DNA of 64,000 bases from Ramlibacter cellulosilyticus. Lineage in GTDB: Bacteria; Pseudomonadota; Gammaproteobacteria; Burkholderiales; Burkholderiaceae_C. The translations under genes and the position numbers were made by a program. Position 1 is the first letter of the stretch, and every line of letters begins with the position of its first letter. The DNA is taken from positions 124,001 to 188,000 of the forward strand of contig NZ_JACORT010000007.1 in the NCBI RefSeq assembly GCF_014297465.1. Reading direction: 5' to 3'. Positions 41,900 through 50,596 of this stretch are shown one piece after another. The notes under the pieces were generated by a model, which was not told the origin of the DNA, did not search any database, and worked only from the letters and a program-made list of their open reading frames with translations.

Positions 41900-42235
41900 A
41901 CCGCGCACCGACAGCAGCTTCACGATGGCCGCCACGTGCGCGTCCTGCAGGACCTGCGGCTTCACCTCGTCTTCGGCGGCCGTCTCGTTCTCGTGGTCCT
42001 GCACGGCCGCGCGCATCTCGTCCTCGCTGCGCCACGTCATGATGGCGTTCTTCGGGCACATGTGCCGCAGCGTGTGGTACCAGTAATAGCCGTCGGCGCC
42101 GCCGAACAGCCTGTCGATGGCGGCGAGGTCGTTGGACTTGATCTTGTGCTTCTGCAGAATCTCGTCCAGCACCTGGTGGGAAAGGATGATCGAAATGGGA
42201 ATGTCTCGCGCGCAGCTGCCTGTCGGGGCGAGCAT
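41897..42235 (-). CDS. Conserved-looking hypothetical protein
   Basis: A 112-residue protein, no signal or membrane segment. I do not recognise it. Its core (LDEILQKHKIKSNDLAAIDR, then FGGADGYYWYHTLRHMCPKN) has a mixed, well-structured composition with clustered aromatic residues and lower GC bias than antisense noise, so it is probably real. The C-terminal tail is acidic. The ATG at 42235 is inside the first codons of the divergent J-domain gene, so a shorter start is possible, though no nearby ATG offers one. Its stop sits in the end of the 228-bp repeat. Confidence 0.55.
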   Translation of the reverse strand: MLAPTGSCARDIPISIILSHQVLDEILQKHKIKSNDLAAIDRLFGGADGYYWYHTLRHMCPKNAIMTWRSEDEMRAAVQDHENETAAEDEVKPQVLQDAHVAAIVKLLSVRG

Positions 42236-43202
42236 TGTACGAGGCGCGCCCGGCCCGGTGCAGGAGCAGGCGCAGTCGCGCTTCGACGCCCTGGTCCAGG
42301 AGGTCGCGCGGTGGCGTGCCGCCGTCCAGGAGTGGAAGGACAGGACGACCCGCTACCACCAGGCCGTCGAGCCGGTGCGGCGCGAGCTGCATGCCGCGTG
42401 GCGGCAATGGGTGCTCGCGCTCGACGACGCCAGCCTGCAGCCCGGCTTGTCGCGCACGGAGCGTGCCCGGCTGGACGAGCTGGTACGCGACACCGCGGCC
42501 GCGCTGCTGGAGCTGGACGACGATGCCGAGCTGGCCGCCATCGCGAGCCGGCATGCGGAGGACACCGCGTCCGCGGTGCCTCGGCAGGACGATGCGGCTC
42601 CGCCCCTTGGCGGACACGGGCTCCTGGAAGACCTGGCCCAGGCCTGGGAGCAGGAGGCCGCCGCGGCCGCCGCGCAGCGCGCAGCCTGGGCGGCACAGCG
42701 CCGTGCCGCCAGTGCCGCGAAGCGACGGAAGAAGGAAGAGCAGGAGGTCTCGCAATCGCTGCGCGACGTGTACCGCCGCGTCGCGAGCGCACTGCACCCG
42801 GACCGCGAGCCCGATGCGCAACGGCGGGCGCACAAGACCGCCCTCATGCAGCACGCCAACCAGGCGTACGCCGACGAAGACCTGCTGGCGCTGCTGGAGC
42901 TGCAATTGCAGGCCGAGCAGGTCGATGCGGCACGCGCGGCGCCGGTGGACGGCCGCCGCCTGCAGCACTACGTGACCGTGCTGCAGGAGCAGGTCGCGGA
43001 ACTGCAGGCCGAAGCGCATCGGCTCGAAGCTGCGTTTCGCGCCGCGACCGGCCTGCCGGCGGGGTCCGGACTGCAGCCGCGCAAGGCCGATCGCGTCATC
43101 TCCTCGGAAGCGCAGCGCCTGCGCGGCGAGTTGCAGGACGTGCGCCGGCAGGTGCGGTCCTTGACGGACCTCGACGCGGTCAAGGCCTGGCTGAAGGGCT
43201 GA
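42201..43202 (+). CDS. J-domain (DnaJ-like) protein with coiled-coil flanks
   Basis: A 333-residue cytosolic protein. Near residues 188-215 it reads SLRDVYRRVASALHPDREPD, a J-domain with the HPD tripeptide that stimulates Hsp70 ATPase. The N-terminal 185 residues are charged helices rich in Ala, Glu and Gln, and the C-terminal 90 residues (LQHYVTVLQEQVAELQAEAH) form another coiled coil. There are no zinc or client-binding domains, so it is a class III co-chaperone. Start chosen at ATG 42201; ATG 42195 two codons upstream is equally possible. Converges on the ParB-like gene with 3 bases between stops. Confidence 0.72.
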   Translation: MSRAQLPVGASIVRGAPGPVQEQAQSRFDALVQEVARWRAAVQEWKDRTTRYHQAVEPVRRELHAAWRQWVLALDDASLQPGLSRTERARLDELVRDTAAALLELDDDAELAAIASRHAEDTASAVPRQDDAAPPLGGHGLLEDLAQAWEQEAAAAAAQRAAWAAQRRAASAAKRRKKEEQEVSQSLRDVYRRVASALHPDREPDAQRRAHKTALMQHANQAYADEDLLALLELQLQAEQVDAARAAPVDGRRLQHYVTVLQEQVAELQAEAHRLEAAFRAATGLPAGSGLQPRKADRVISSEAQRLRGELQDVRRQVRSLTDLDAVKAWLKG

Positions 43203-43205
43203 GCG

Positions 43206-44036
43206 TCAGCCGCCGGCGGCTTCGCCCTGCAAGCGCGCCAGCTGCTCGCGCAGCTGCATGTTCTCCGCGGTGAGGGCGGCGACGCGCTGGCGCAGGGACT
43301 CGATCGTGTCCTCCGCCTCCGCCGACGGGTCGTCCTGCGCGGACGCAGGCGCGGCCTCGGCGGCCGGCTTCCTGCGCGACTCGCGCACGCGCTTGGCCGC
43401 CTGCTTCAGTTCCTCCTTGCCGCCGGTGGCGGCGGCCACCTGCTCCTCCCACGGGAGGCTGGCCACCGTGGCCGCGGCGTTGATCGAGATCTCGGCCGCC
43501 TTCACGGCGGCGACGACCTCCGGCGCGGCGCGCTTGTGGATCTTCTCGATCTGCATGACCTGGCTGCTGCTCAGGCGGGCCACGCGGGCGAGCGCCTCGC
43601 GCGTGGTCTCCTGCGTCTCGGCGGCAGGCGCCTCGACGGGAGCGGGCGCGTCGGCAGGCGCTGCGTCCGGGGCGGAAACCTCGGACGCGGCTTCCGGTTC
43701 CGTGCGTGCCAGCCGCGCGGCGACGATCTCGCGCTTGCGCAGCGCGAGCACGCCGCGCTGGAAGTCGGAGAGGCTGCGCCGGCCCAGGTGCTGGTCGATC
43801 ATCCACAGGTGCACGTCTTCCATGGACTGGAAGCGCGTGCTCTGCACCGTCTGGAACGGCAGGCCGTGCTTGCGGCAGATCGCGTAGCGGTTGTGGCCGT
43901 CCACCAGCAGGTCGCCCCAGAGCACCAGGGCGTCGCGGCAGCCCTCGGCCAGGATGCTGCGCTCGAGGGCGCGGTATTCGTCGGGTGTCAGCGGATCGAT
44001 GTAGGCCTGGAGTTCTTCGTTGACGACGATGTCCAT
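43206..44036 (-). CDS. ParB N-terminal-domain protein without partner ParA
   Basis: A 276-residue protein. Residues 1-90 look like a ParB/Srx nuclease-type domain: ALERSILAEGCRDALVLWGD, then LVDGHNRYAICRKHGLPFQT with the DGHNR phosphate-binding motif. SDFQRGVLALRKREIVAARL and LARVARLSSSQVMQIEKIHK resemble the ParB helix-turn-helix part. An Ala/Pro-rich linker (105-145) separates them and a leucine zipper-like end (LRQRVAALTAENMQLREQLA) follows. No parA and no parS-like site are nearby, so it is not the chromosome partition ParB; a plasmid-, phage- or regulation-derived role is likelier. Confidence 0.78.
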   Translation of the reverse strand: MDIVVNEELQAYIDPLTPDEYRALERSILAEGCRDALVLWGDLLVDGHNRYAICRKHGLPFQTVQSTRFQSMEDVHLWMIDQHLGRRSLSDFQRGVLALRKREIVAARLARTEPEAASEVSAPDAAPADAPAPVEAPAAETQETTREALARVARLSSSQVMQIEKIHKRAAPEVVAAVKAAEISINAAATVASLPWEEQVAAATGGKEELKQAAKRVRESRRKPAAEAAPASAQDDPSAEAEDTIESLRQRVAALTAENMQLREQLARLQGEAAGG

Positions 44037-44094
44037 CGGGGAATGCGGTGCGGGGCGGATTGCGGAAGGACGCGCATTGTAGGCAGCGCGTGCC

Positions 44095-45354
44095 TCATCG
44101 CTGGCGCAGCCAGCGTGCCGCGCCCTGCCCCGCCACGACGCCGGTGGCGAAACAGGCCGTCAGCAGGTAGCCGCCCGTGGGCGCCTCCCAATCGAGCATC
44201 TCGCCCGCGCAGAACACGCCAGGCACCTTGCGCAGCATGCCGTTGGCATCCAGCGCCTCCAGCCGCACCCCGCCGGCCGTGCTGATCGCCTCTTCGACGG
44301 GGCGGCAGCGCGCCAGGGTCAGCGGCAGGGACTTCAGCGCCGACGCCAGCGCCTCCGGATCGTGCAGCTGCTGCGGCGACAGCAGCTCGTGCAGCAGCGC
44401 CATCTTCAGCCCCTCGATGCCCAGGCGACTCTTGAGGTGCGTCGACAGGCTGCGGGCACCGCGCGGCCGGCGCGTTTCCGCCAGCACATGGTCCGCAGTG
44501 TGCTGCGGCAGCAGGTCGATGAGCCACGTGGCCTGCCCGTGCGCCGCGATCGCGTCGCGCAGCCGTGCGGAGAACGCATACACCAGGCTTCCTTCGATGC
44601 CGGTATCGGTCAGCACGAACTCGCCTTGCACGCTCTCCTGTGGCGCCTGCCCCGGCATGCGCGCAGCGACCGGCTTGACGGGCTGGCCCGCGAAGCGCTG
44701 GCGCAGGTGGTCGCTCCAGCCGTTCGCACCCGGCCGCGTGGGTGCCACGTCGAAGCCGCAGTTGCTCGCTTGCAGCGGCGCGATGTCGACGTCGCGCGCG
44801 CCCAGCAGCGGCACCCAGGCGCCGTCCGAGCCGAGGCGCGGCCAGCTGGCACCGCCGAGGGCGAGCACGGTGGCGTCGGCGGCGTGGCGGACCGGGCCGT
44901 TCGGCGTGTCGAACACGAGCTCGCCCGTGCCCGCGTCCCATCCCGTCCAGCGATGGCGCACGTGCACGCGCACGCCCGCGGCGCGCAGGCGATGCAGCCA
45001 CGCGCGCAGCAAGGGCGCGGCTTTCATGTCCTGGGGGAACACGCGGCCGGAGGTGCCGACGAAGGTGGCTATGCCGAGGCCTTCGGCCCATTGCCGCACC
45101 GCGTCGGCACCGAAGGCGGCGATCGCATCCCGCAGCGCCTCGCTGCGCTCCGCATACCGCGCGAGGAACCTGTCGGCGGGTTCCGAATGCGTGAGGTTCA
45201 GGCCGCCGCGGCCCGCGAGCAGGAACTTGCGGCCGACGGAGGGCATGGCATCGAAGAGGTCGACGGCCAGCCCTTCGCGGGCCAGCACCTCGGCGGCCAT
45301 CAGGCCGGCCGGTCCGCCGCCGATGACGGCGGCGCGGGAAGGAGAAGAAGTCAC
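44095..45354 (-). CDS. HI0933/YhiN-family flavoprotein
   Basis: A 419-residue FAD protein. AAVIGGGPAGLMAAEVLARE at the N-terminus is the dinucleotide-binding fold, GRGGLNLTHSEP near residue 50 is characteristic of the HI0933 family, and FCAGEMLDWEAPTGGYLLTA near 380 the second FAD contact. GTSGRVFPQDMKAAPLLRAW lies in the middle domain. The family includes BaiN reductases and many proteins of unknown role. It lies 24 bases from the broken ypfH gene in the same direction and may share its transcript. Confidence 0.88.
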   Translation of the reverse strand: MTSSPSRAAVIGGGPAGLMAAEVLAREGLAVDLFDAMPSVGRKFLLAGRGGLNLTHSEPADRFLARYAERSEALRDAIAAFGADAVRQWAEGLGIATFVGTSGRVFPQDMKAAPLLRAWLHRLRAAGVRVHVRHRWTGWDAGTGELVFDTPNGPVRHAADATVLALGGASWPRLGSDGAWVPLLGARDVDIAPLQASNCGFDVAPTRPGANGWSDHLRQRFAGQPVKPVAARMPGQAPQESVQGEFVLTDTGIEGSLVYAFSARLRDAIAAHGQATWLIDLLPQHTADHVLAETRRPRGARSLSTHLKSRLGIEGLKMALLHELLSPQQLHDPEALASALKSLPLTLARCRPVEEAISTAGGVRLEALDANGMLRKVPGVFCAGEMLDWEAPTGGYLLTACFATGVVAGQGAARWLRQR

Positions 45355-45378
45355 CGCGACATTGTCGTCGCAGGCACC

Positions 45379-45851
45379 TCAGGCCGTGGGGCGCTCCAGG
45401 TGACGCAGCAACGCCTGGACCACGCGGCCGTCGATGCCGTGGCCGAGGCCCGGCAGCAGGTCCAGCGTGACCTGCGCGCCCAGGCCGTGCAGCGCCGCCG
45501 CCGCATCCACCGAGGACTGCGCCGGCACCACGCCGTCCTGGTCCCCGTGGACCAGGTGCACCGGACAGGGCGGCGCACGGCGCACCGGCTGCGCGAAGCG
45601 GCCCGCGATCGCGACGACGCGGCCACAAGCGGGCGCGCCCTCCACCTGCGTGGACTCCAGCGAGAGGATCGCGCCTTGCGAAAACCCGACGAGCACCGTG
45701 CGGTCCGCGGCGATCCCGGTCTCCTGCTGCCAGCGGGCGATCGCCTGGAGGAACGAGGGCATCACCGCCGCGACGAGCCGACGCCGTGGAACAGCAGCAC
45801 GAGCTGCGTCGCCTGCGCAGGACGGGCGACGACGATGGACGCATCACGCAT
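45379..45851 (-). pseudogene. Broken ypfH-type carboxylesterase (internal deletion and frameshift)
   Basis: From an ATG at 45851 the frame reads MRDASIVVARPAQATQLVLL then FHGVGSSRR and a stop at about 45770. In another frame MPSFLQAIARWQQETGIAAD begins at once and continues to the end with VLVGFSQGAILSLES (Ser elbow), HGDQDGVVPA (Asp) and GLGHGID (His). In intact YpfH proteins about 60 residues lie between GVGSS and the (M)P-x-FL segment; these are missing. The C-terminal catalytic part could still be translated from the ATG at 45765 but lacks the HG oxyanion strand. The start overlaps the stop of the DODA gene by 8 bases. Confidence 0.8.
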
Positions 45852-46659
45852 TCACAGGCTCCTCGACTTCCAGGGCCACGTGCCGGCCGAACACGTACGA
45901 CTCCATCGCCAGCACGCCGTGGCGGATGCCGCCGTCCAGGACGGTGGTGGGCTGCGCCGCCGTCGCCGCCCCCGCCGCCACGAGCAGCGGGAGGAAGTGC
46001 TCGGTGCTCGGGTGCGCGCGCGCGGCATGCGGCGCGCGCTCCAGCGCCTGCGTGAGGCGCACCGTATCGCCGGCTTCCACCGCTTCGCGGATCCAGAGCG
46101 AGAACTCGCGCGCGTACGCGGCCTCGGCGGCATCGCCCATGCGGAACTCGTACAGGTTGTGCGTCAGGCTGCCCGAGCCGACGACCAGCACGCCTTCGCC
46201 CGCGAGCGGCGCCAGCGCGCGACCGAGCGCGAAGGCCTTCGCTTCGTCGGTGTCGAACGGCAGGGACACCTGCACGACGGGCACGTCCGCGTCCGGGTAC
46301 AGGTGCAGCAGCGGCACCCACGCGCCGTGGTCCAGGCCGCGATGGGGATCCAGGGACGCGGCGATTCCGCGGGCGCGCAGCACTTCCTGCGTGCGTGCGG
46401 CGAGTTCCGGCGAGCCCGGCGCGGGATATTGCAGCGCGTAGAGGGCGCGCGGGAAACCGCCGAAGTCGTGCACGGTTTCCGGCCGCGCGACGGCGGTGAT
46501 CTCCACGCCGCGCGTCATCCAGTGCGGCGACACCACCACGATGGCCCGCGGCTTGCCCAGCGCCTGCCCCAGCGCGCGCAGCTGGGCCCCGGCGAGCCCC
46601 GGTTCGATGGCGAACGTGGGGGCGCCGTGGGAGACGAAGAGGGAGGGCAGCGGGGTCAT
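45844..46659 (-). CDS. DODA-type extradiol ring-cleavage dioxygenase (YgiD-like)
   Basis: A 271-residue class III extradiol dioxygenase. LFVSHGAPTFAIEPG and VVVSPHWMTRG supply the first metal-site histidines, GLDHGAWVPLLHLYPDADVP the third, and GSGSLTHNLYEFRMGDAAE a conserved His. The family includes plant 4,5-DOPA dioxygenase and E. coli YgiD, which are zinc or iron enzymes acting on catechols. Start chosen at ATG 46659 because the family begins directly with this strand. It overlaps the broken ypfH gene downstream. Confidence 0.9.
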   Translation of the reverse strand: MTPLPSLFVSHGAPTFAIEPGLAGAQLRALGQALGKPRAIVVVSPHWMTRGVEITAVARPETVHDFGGFPRALYALQYPAPGSPELAARTQEVLRARGIAASLDPHRGLDHGAWVPLLHLYPDADVPVVQVSLPFDTDEAKAFALGRALAPLAGEGVLVVGSGSLTHNLYEFRMGDAAEAAYAREFSLWIREAVEAGDTVRLTQALERAPHAARAHPSTEHFLPLLVAAGAATAAQPTTVLDGGIRHGVLAMESYVFGRHVALEVEEPVNA

Positions 46660-46868
46660 TGGCAATCCTTTCCGAGGGGGAGCTGCCCCGGAGTGCGGGG
46701 CTTGCATCCACTGTATTGGGTTGCGTCGCCACGATAAACCGAGCAACGCGAGACTGTTTGTTCACGATATCAAGCCAATGGTCCCCTTACGGGCGAACCC
46801 GCGCGATGGGGCGCCGCGCCGCCGCGCGCGCGCAGCGGGTGGCACACTGCGCCGCTCTGTCGAACACC

Positions 46869-47246
46869 ATGATTTCCGGAGCCGAACCCAGGGCGCTCAA
46901 GTCCCGCCTCCTCGCCGACCTCGAGCACGCCATGGGGGCGGGCCACCCGCTGCAGGCCTCCGCGGTGGCGATCCTGGTCGGCACCGGCACATCCTCGCTG
47001 ATGCAGCAGGCGCTGGGCTCCGCGCCGCGGGGCGCTCCCGGCTCGGACGAAAGGTTGCAGCGCTACCTTCGCAACGTCGTGCGCGTGCTCTGCGTGGCCG
47101 AGCGCCACTTCGGCGACCTGCAGGCCGCCCTGCACTGGTACCACGAGGACCGCGGCCCCCACGGCAAGCGGCCGACGCCGCAGGCTTTCGTCGCGGCCGG
47201 CCTGATGGAAGAGGCCTGCCGCCACCTGCTGCGCGCCCCGCCATGA
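46869..47246 (+). CDS. Hypothetical small protein, possibly antitoxin-like
   Basis: A 125-residue cytosolic protein. The C-terminal part (VLCVAERHFGDLQAALHWYH, then RPTPQAFVAAGLMEEACRHL) resembles in outline the Xre/MbcA/ParS-type toxin-binding domain ('FGD-x-xxALxW ... PLxxL ... EEGxxxVxxLL'), but the match is weak and no toxin gene is adjacent. The N-terminal half is alanine and leucine rich with no visible motif. Start chosen at ATG 46869, where the structured sequence begins. The histidine kinase gene follows after 58 bases. Confidence 0.6.
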   Translation: MISGAEPRALKSRLLADLEHAMGAGHPLQASAVAILVGTGTSSLMQQALGSAPRGAPGSDERLQRYLRNVVRVLCVAERHFGDLQAALHWYHEDRGPHGKRPTPQAFVAAGLMEEACRHLLRAPP

Positions 47247-47304
47247 GCCGCCGGGTCGCCCCAAGGCTCATGGCCCCGCAGCGCGTAGCGCGGAGGGTAG
47301 TCCA

Positions 47305-48969
47305 GTGACCCGCCCCGCGGCGGCGGCAGAATCGGGCATGGCCAGTCTTTCCACGCGCGTGCCGCGCATGCTCGCAGCGGCATGGGCGCGACCGCAGGCG
47401 CGGCTGGCGGCCTACCTGGCGCTGTCGCTGGCACTCGCCTGGGTCAGCTTCATCCATCCCGCGCGCGGCCTCAACATCACGCCCTGGAACCCGCAGACCG
47501 CGCTCGCGGTCGGCATGCTCCTGTGGCATCCCCGCAGCTGGTGGCTCGTGTGGCTCGCCACGCTGTCGGGCGAAGCGCTGGTGCCCGAGCGCCCGCTCGG
47601 AGGGGCCGCGCTGTTCGGTTCCACCGCGCTGCTGGTGGCCGGCTACGTGGCCACGGCGGCCGCGCTGCGGCGCTGGGCACGGCCCGGGTCCGAACCGGTC
47701 ACGCGCAGGCTGCTGCTGCGCTTCTTCGTCATCGCGGGCGGCGGCGCCCTCCTCGCTTCGACGCTGCAGGTGGCGGGCCTGTACTGGACGGGCGAAGTGG
47801 CGGCCGACCGCGTGCTGACCGCCATCCATCGCAGCGCGATCGGCGACGGTGCCGCGCTCGTGGTCACGCTGCCGCTGCTGCTGCTCCTGGGCAGCCGCGA
47901 GCGGCGCGCCGCCACGCGGGCGATGTTCCGCAACCCCGAATGGTGGGCCGCCGTCCTCGTCACCGCGGTCGCCGTGATCGCGGTGTTCTCGCGGCCGGCG
48001 GAAGAGCAGTTCCGGTACTTCTACGTGCTGTTCCTTCCCGTGGTCTGGTGCGCATCGCGCCATGGCATCACGGGCGCGGTCTGGTCCACCGCGGTGCTGC
48101 AGCTCGCGGTGATCGCCGCCGTGCAGGCGGCGGAGTACCAGCCGCTCACCGTGTTCCAGCTGCAGGTGCTCGTCGCCGTGCTCGCGGTCACGAGCCTGCT
48201 GCTCGGGGCCACGGTGGACGAGCGCGAGGAAGCTGCGCGCACGCTGCGCGCGTCGCTGCGCCTCGCGGCCGCGGGTGACATGGCGGCCGGCCTCGCGCAC
48301 GAACTGAACCAGCCGCTCACGGCCATGAGCACCTATGCCCACGCGTCGCAGGTGCTCGCCGAACAGATCCGGCAAGGCGACCGCAGCCAGGCCGAGCTGA
48401 TGCTGGACATCACCGCCAAGCTCGCGGAGGAGGCGCACCGTGCCGCCGACGTCGTGCGGCGCTTGCGCGATTTCTTCCGCGACCGCGCCACCGACCTGAA
48501 GCCCACCTCCCTCGCGCAGCTGCTGGAGGAAGCGCATCGCGACCAGATCGCGCGGGCCGTCGGCCTGGACCTGCAGCTGTCCTGGCACTGCGAACCCGCC
48601 GACGCCGTCGCATGGGTCGACCCGCTGCAGGTCGGCGTGGTGCTGCGCAACCTGCTGGCCAATGCCATGGATGCAGCCTCCGCCGCGGGGCGCGGCGGGA
48701 ACCTGCCGGCGTGGGTCGCGGTCGAAGCGAAACAGGAAGACGCCGACATGGTCATCGCGGTGACCGACAGCGGCCCCGGCCTCCACGGCGAAGACCTCGC
48801 GCTCGTGTTCGAACGGCGCCGTTCCGACAAGCCGGGCGGCATGGGCATCGGCCTGGCCATCAGCCGCTCCATCGTCGAGGCCCACGGCGGCCGGCTGTGG
48901 GCCGAGCCCGGCCCCGGCGGGCGCTTCCTGTTCACGCTTCCGCTCGAATCCCCCGTCGCCGATGCATAG
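47305..48969 (+). CDS. Membrane sensor histidine kinase (MASE1-like)
   Basis: A 554-residue two-component kinase. The first 280 residues contain about eight hydrophobic segments, beginning LAAYLALSLALAWVSFIHPA and including LNITPWNPQTALAVGMLLWH, the MASE1-type sensor. The kinase core has AAGLAHELNQPLTAMSTYAH with His332, NLLANAMDAASAAG (N box), DSGPGLHGEDL (G1) and GGMGIGLAISRSIVEAHGG (G2). HELNQP is typical of FixL/DctB-like kinases. Start chosen at GTG 47305 with GGAGGG upstream; ATG 47338 is an alternative. The response regulator overlaps its end by 8 bases. Confidence 0.93.
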   Translation: MTRPAAAAESGMASLSTRVPRMLAAAWARPQARLAAYLALSLALAWVSFIHPARGLNITPWNPQTALAVGMLLWHPRSWWLVWLATLSGEALVPERPLGGAALFGSTALLVAGYVATAAALRRWARPGSEPVTRRLLLRFFVIAGGGALLASTLQVAGLYWTGEVAADRVLTAIHRSAIGDGAALVVTLPLLLLLGSRERRAATRAMFRNPEWWAAVLVTAVAVIAVFSRPAEEQFRYFYVLFLPVVWCASRHGITGAVWSTAVLQLAVIAAVQAAEYQPLTVFQLQVLVAVLAVTSLLLGATVDEREEAARTLRASLRLAAAGDMAAGLAHELNQPLTAMSTYAHASQVLAEQIRQGDRSQAELMLDITAKLAEEAHRAADVVRRLRDFFRDRATDLKPTSLAQLLEEAHRDQIARAVGLDLQLSWHCEPADAVAWVDPLQVGVVLRNLLANAMDAASAAGRGGNLPAWVAVEAKQEDADMVIAVTDSGPGLHGEDLALVFERRRSDKPGGMGIGLAISRSIVEAHGGRLWAEPGPGGRFLFTLPLESPVADA

Positions 48970-49576
48970 CCCCCTCCACCGCCAGTCCGTGTTCATCGTC
49001 GAGGATGACGCCTCGGTACGGGACGCGCTCTCGCTGCTCCTCAGCCTGCGCGGCTACCCGACCGCCCTCTTCGCCTGCGCCGAGGACTTCCTCGGCGCGC
49101 TGACGCCCGACTGGCGCGGCGTGGTGATCGCGGACATCCGCATGCCGGGCATGTCGGGGCTGGAGATGCAGGAAGCGCTCGCGAAGCACCCTTCCCGGCT
49201 GCCGGTCATCATCATCACCGGCCACGGCGACCTGGCCGCGGCGCGCCAGGCGTTCCGCTGGAACGCCGTGGACTTCATCGAGAAGCCGTTCGACCACGCG
49301 CAGCTGCTGGCGGCGATCGAGCGTGGGATGGCAGGACTGCCACCGGATGCCAGCGCGCTCGGGACGCGCCCGGCCGCCACCGCGCTGTCGCAGCGCGAAC
49401 GCGAAGTGCTGGCGCTGGTGGTGGACGGCGTGGACAACCGCGGCATCGGCGAGCGCCTCGGCATCAGCCCGCGCACCGTGGAAGTCCACAAGTCCCGCAT
49501 CATGACGAAGCTCGGCGCGCGCAACCTCGCGGAGCTGATGCGGATCGCCAACGCCGCGGGCAAGGACGCCGCCTGA
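48962..49576 (+). CDS. FixJ/NarL-like response regulator
   Basis: A 204-residue regulator. The receiver domain (residues 8-122) has VFIVEDDASVRDALSLLLSL, phosphoacceptor Asp58 in VVIADIRMPGMSG, Thr in IIITGHGD and Lys in VDFIEKPF. The LuxR-type helix-turn-helix is residues 138-200 (LSQREREVLALVVDGVDNRG, then ISPRTVEVHKSRIMTKLGAR). Co-translated with the HELNQP kinase, so they form a pair like FixLJ/StyRS. Targets unknown; no dyad stands out nearby. Confidence 0.94.
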   Translation: MHSPLHRQSVFIVEDDASVRDALSLLLSLRGYPTALFACAEDFLGALTPDWRGVVIADIRMPGMSGLEMQEALAKHPSRLPVIIITGHGDLAAARQAFRWNAVDFIEKPFDHAQLLAAIERGMAGLPPDASALGTRPAATALSQREREVLALVVDGVDNRGIGERLGISPRTVEVHKSRIMTKLGARNLAELMRIANAAGKDAA

Positions 49577-49688
49577 CGCGAGGCCCCGCCGGGACGCCGG
49601 CGCGCCGCGGGTTCGCCCTTACGGGCGCGTCCGCGGAAAAGGCGCGGCGCAAGCGGACAATGCGTTGTCCAGAACGAGGACTCTTGCA

Positions 49689-49715
49689 AAGCGGCCCCTG
49701 GCCGCTTCTTTTTTT
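49689..49715 (+). terminator. Rho-independent terminator
   Basis: AAGCGGCC-CCT-GGCCGCTT forms an 8-bp stem followed by CTTTTTTT. It ends 7 bases before the stop of the leftward otsB gene, so it terminates the rightward transcript and, read from the other strand, has an A-tract pairing (AAAGCGGCC) that could also act leftward. Confidence 0.88.
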
Positions 49716-49721
49716 GGTGCC

Positions 49722-50477
49722 TCAGGCGTCCGCCACCAGCCGCGCGAGCATGCGGTCGATGACCGGCACCATCTCCTGCGTGTGGTGGATGAAGAACGCG
49801 GCCTGCGTCTCGCGGTCGTCGAACCCCACGCGCACGGTGAGCCAGTCGGCCGGAGCGGAAGCGAAGACGGGTTCGTCGTTCACGTCGTCGCCGAAGAAGA
49901 CCGCGCAAGGCGCGCCGCTCTCGCGCACGAGGTCGTGCACGGCCACCGCCTTGTCGGGACTGCCCGGTGCGGTGACGTTCTCCACCATCTTGCCGGGGAA
50001 GGTATGCAGCGCCGCGCCGAAGGGACGCAGCAACTCGCGGATGGTCGCCAGCGCGTGGTCGGGCCGGGACGCCGTCCGGTAGTGCAGCGCGAGGGACAGG
50101 CCCTTGTCCTCCACCACCACGCCCGCCGCGTGCAAGCCCGCCGCGTACCGGCGCAGCCAGTCGCGCAAGCCATCGAGTTCGTGCCCCGCCGCGGACGTGC
50201 CGCCCTGGCGCTCGGCTCCATGGTTGCCGACGGTGTAGCGCGGCTCGAAACCGAGCCGGTCCGAGAGGTCCGGCAGGCTGCGGCCGGAGACGACGGCCAC
50301 GGGCAGCAGGGCGGACAGGCGCTCCAGGCGATGGCGCAAGGGGAGCGGCACGCGGGCGGTTTCGGGCCGCGGGACGATGGGAGCCAGGGTTCCGTCGAAG
50401 TCGAAGCCGACGAGGGGTGCCCGGGAGATGACCGCGTCCAGGGCCGCGAGGCCGTCCGGGCTGAAGAGATGCCGCAT
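49722..50477 (-). CDS. otsB: Trehalose-6-phosphate phosphatase
   Basis: A 251-residue HAD-type phosphatase. FDFDGTLAPIVPRPE near residue 20 holds the nucleophile Asp and acid Asp, VVSGRSLPDLSDRLG is motif II, YTVGNHGAE is the trehalose-phosphatase signature, and FFGDDVNDEPVF is motif IV. It removes phosphate from trehalose-6-phosphate. No otsA is in the window, so the substrate must come from elsewhere. Start uncertain: ATG 50477 begins the conserved region, but neither it nor a TTG at 50507 has a good ribosome-binding site. Confidence 0.92.
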   Translation of the reverse strand: MRHLFSPDGLAALDAVISRAPLVGFDFDGTLAPIVPRPETARVPLPLRHRLERLSALLPVAVVSGRSLPDLSDRLGFEPRYTVGNHGAERQGGTSAAGHELDGLRDWLRRYAAGLHAAGVVVEDKGLSLALHYRTASRPDHALATIRELLRPFGAALHTFPGKMVENVTAPGSPDKAVAVHDLVRESGAPCAVFFGDDVNDEPVFASAPADWLTVRVGFDDRETQAAFFIHHTQEMVPVIDRMLARLVADA

Positions 50478-50596
50478 GGGTGGAGCGCAGGGAGGGGTTG
50501 CCGGCAATGCGGAAAGTGTAGGTGCATCCGACTTCGCACGCCCTTGCGCAGGGTGAGCCCTTACGGGGACCCGGGGCGATGACGGACAATGGCCGC

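Noticed and set aside
41527-42042. Small proteins beginning MNEVNPTDGRPT in each 228-bp unit
   Set aside because: They are translations of the interspersed repeat, identical because the DNA is duplicated, without ribosome-binding site or domain.
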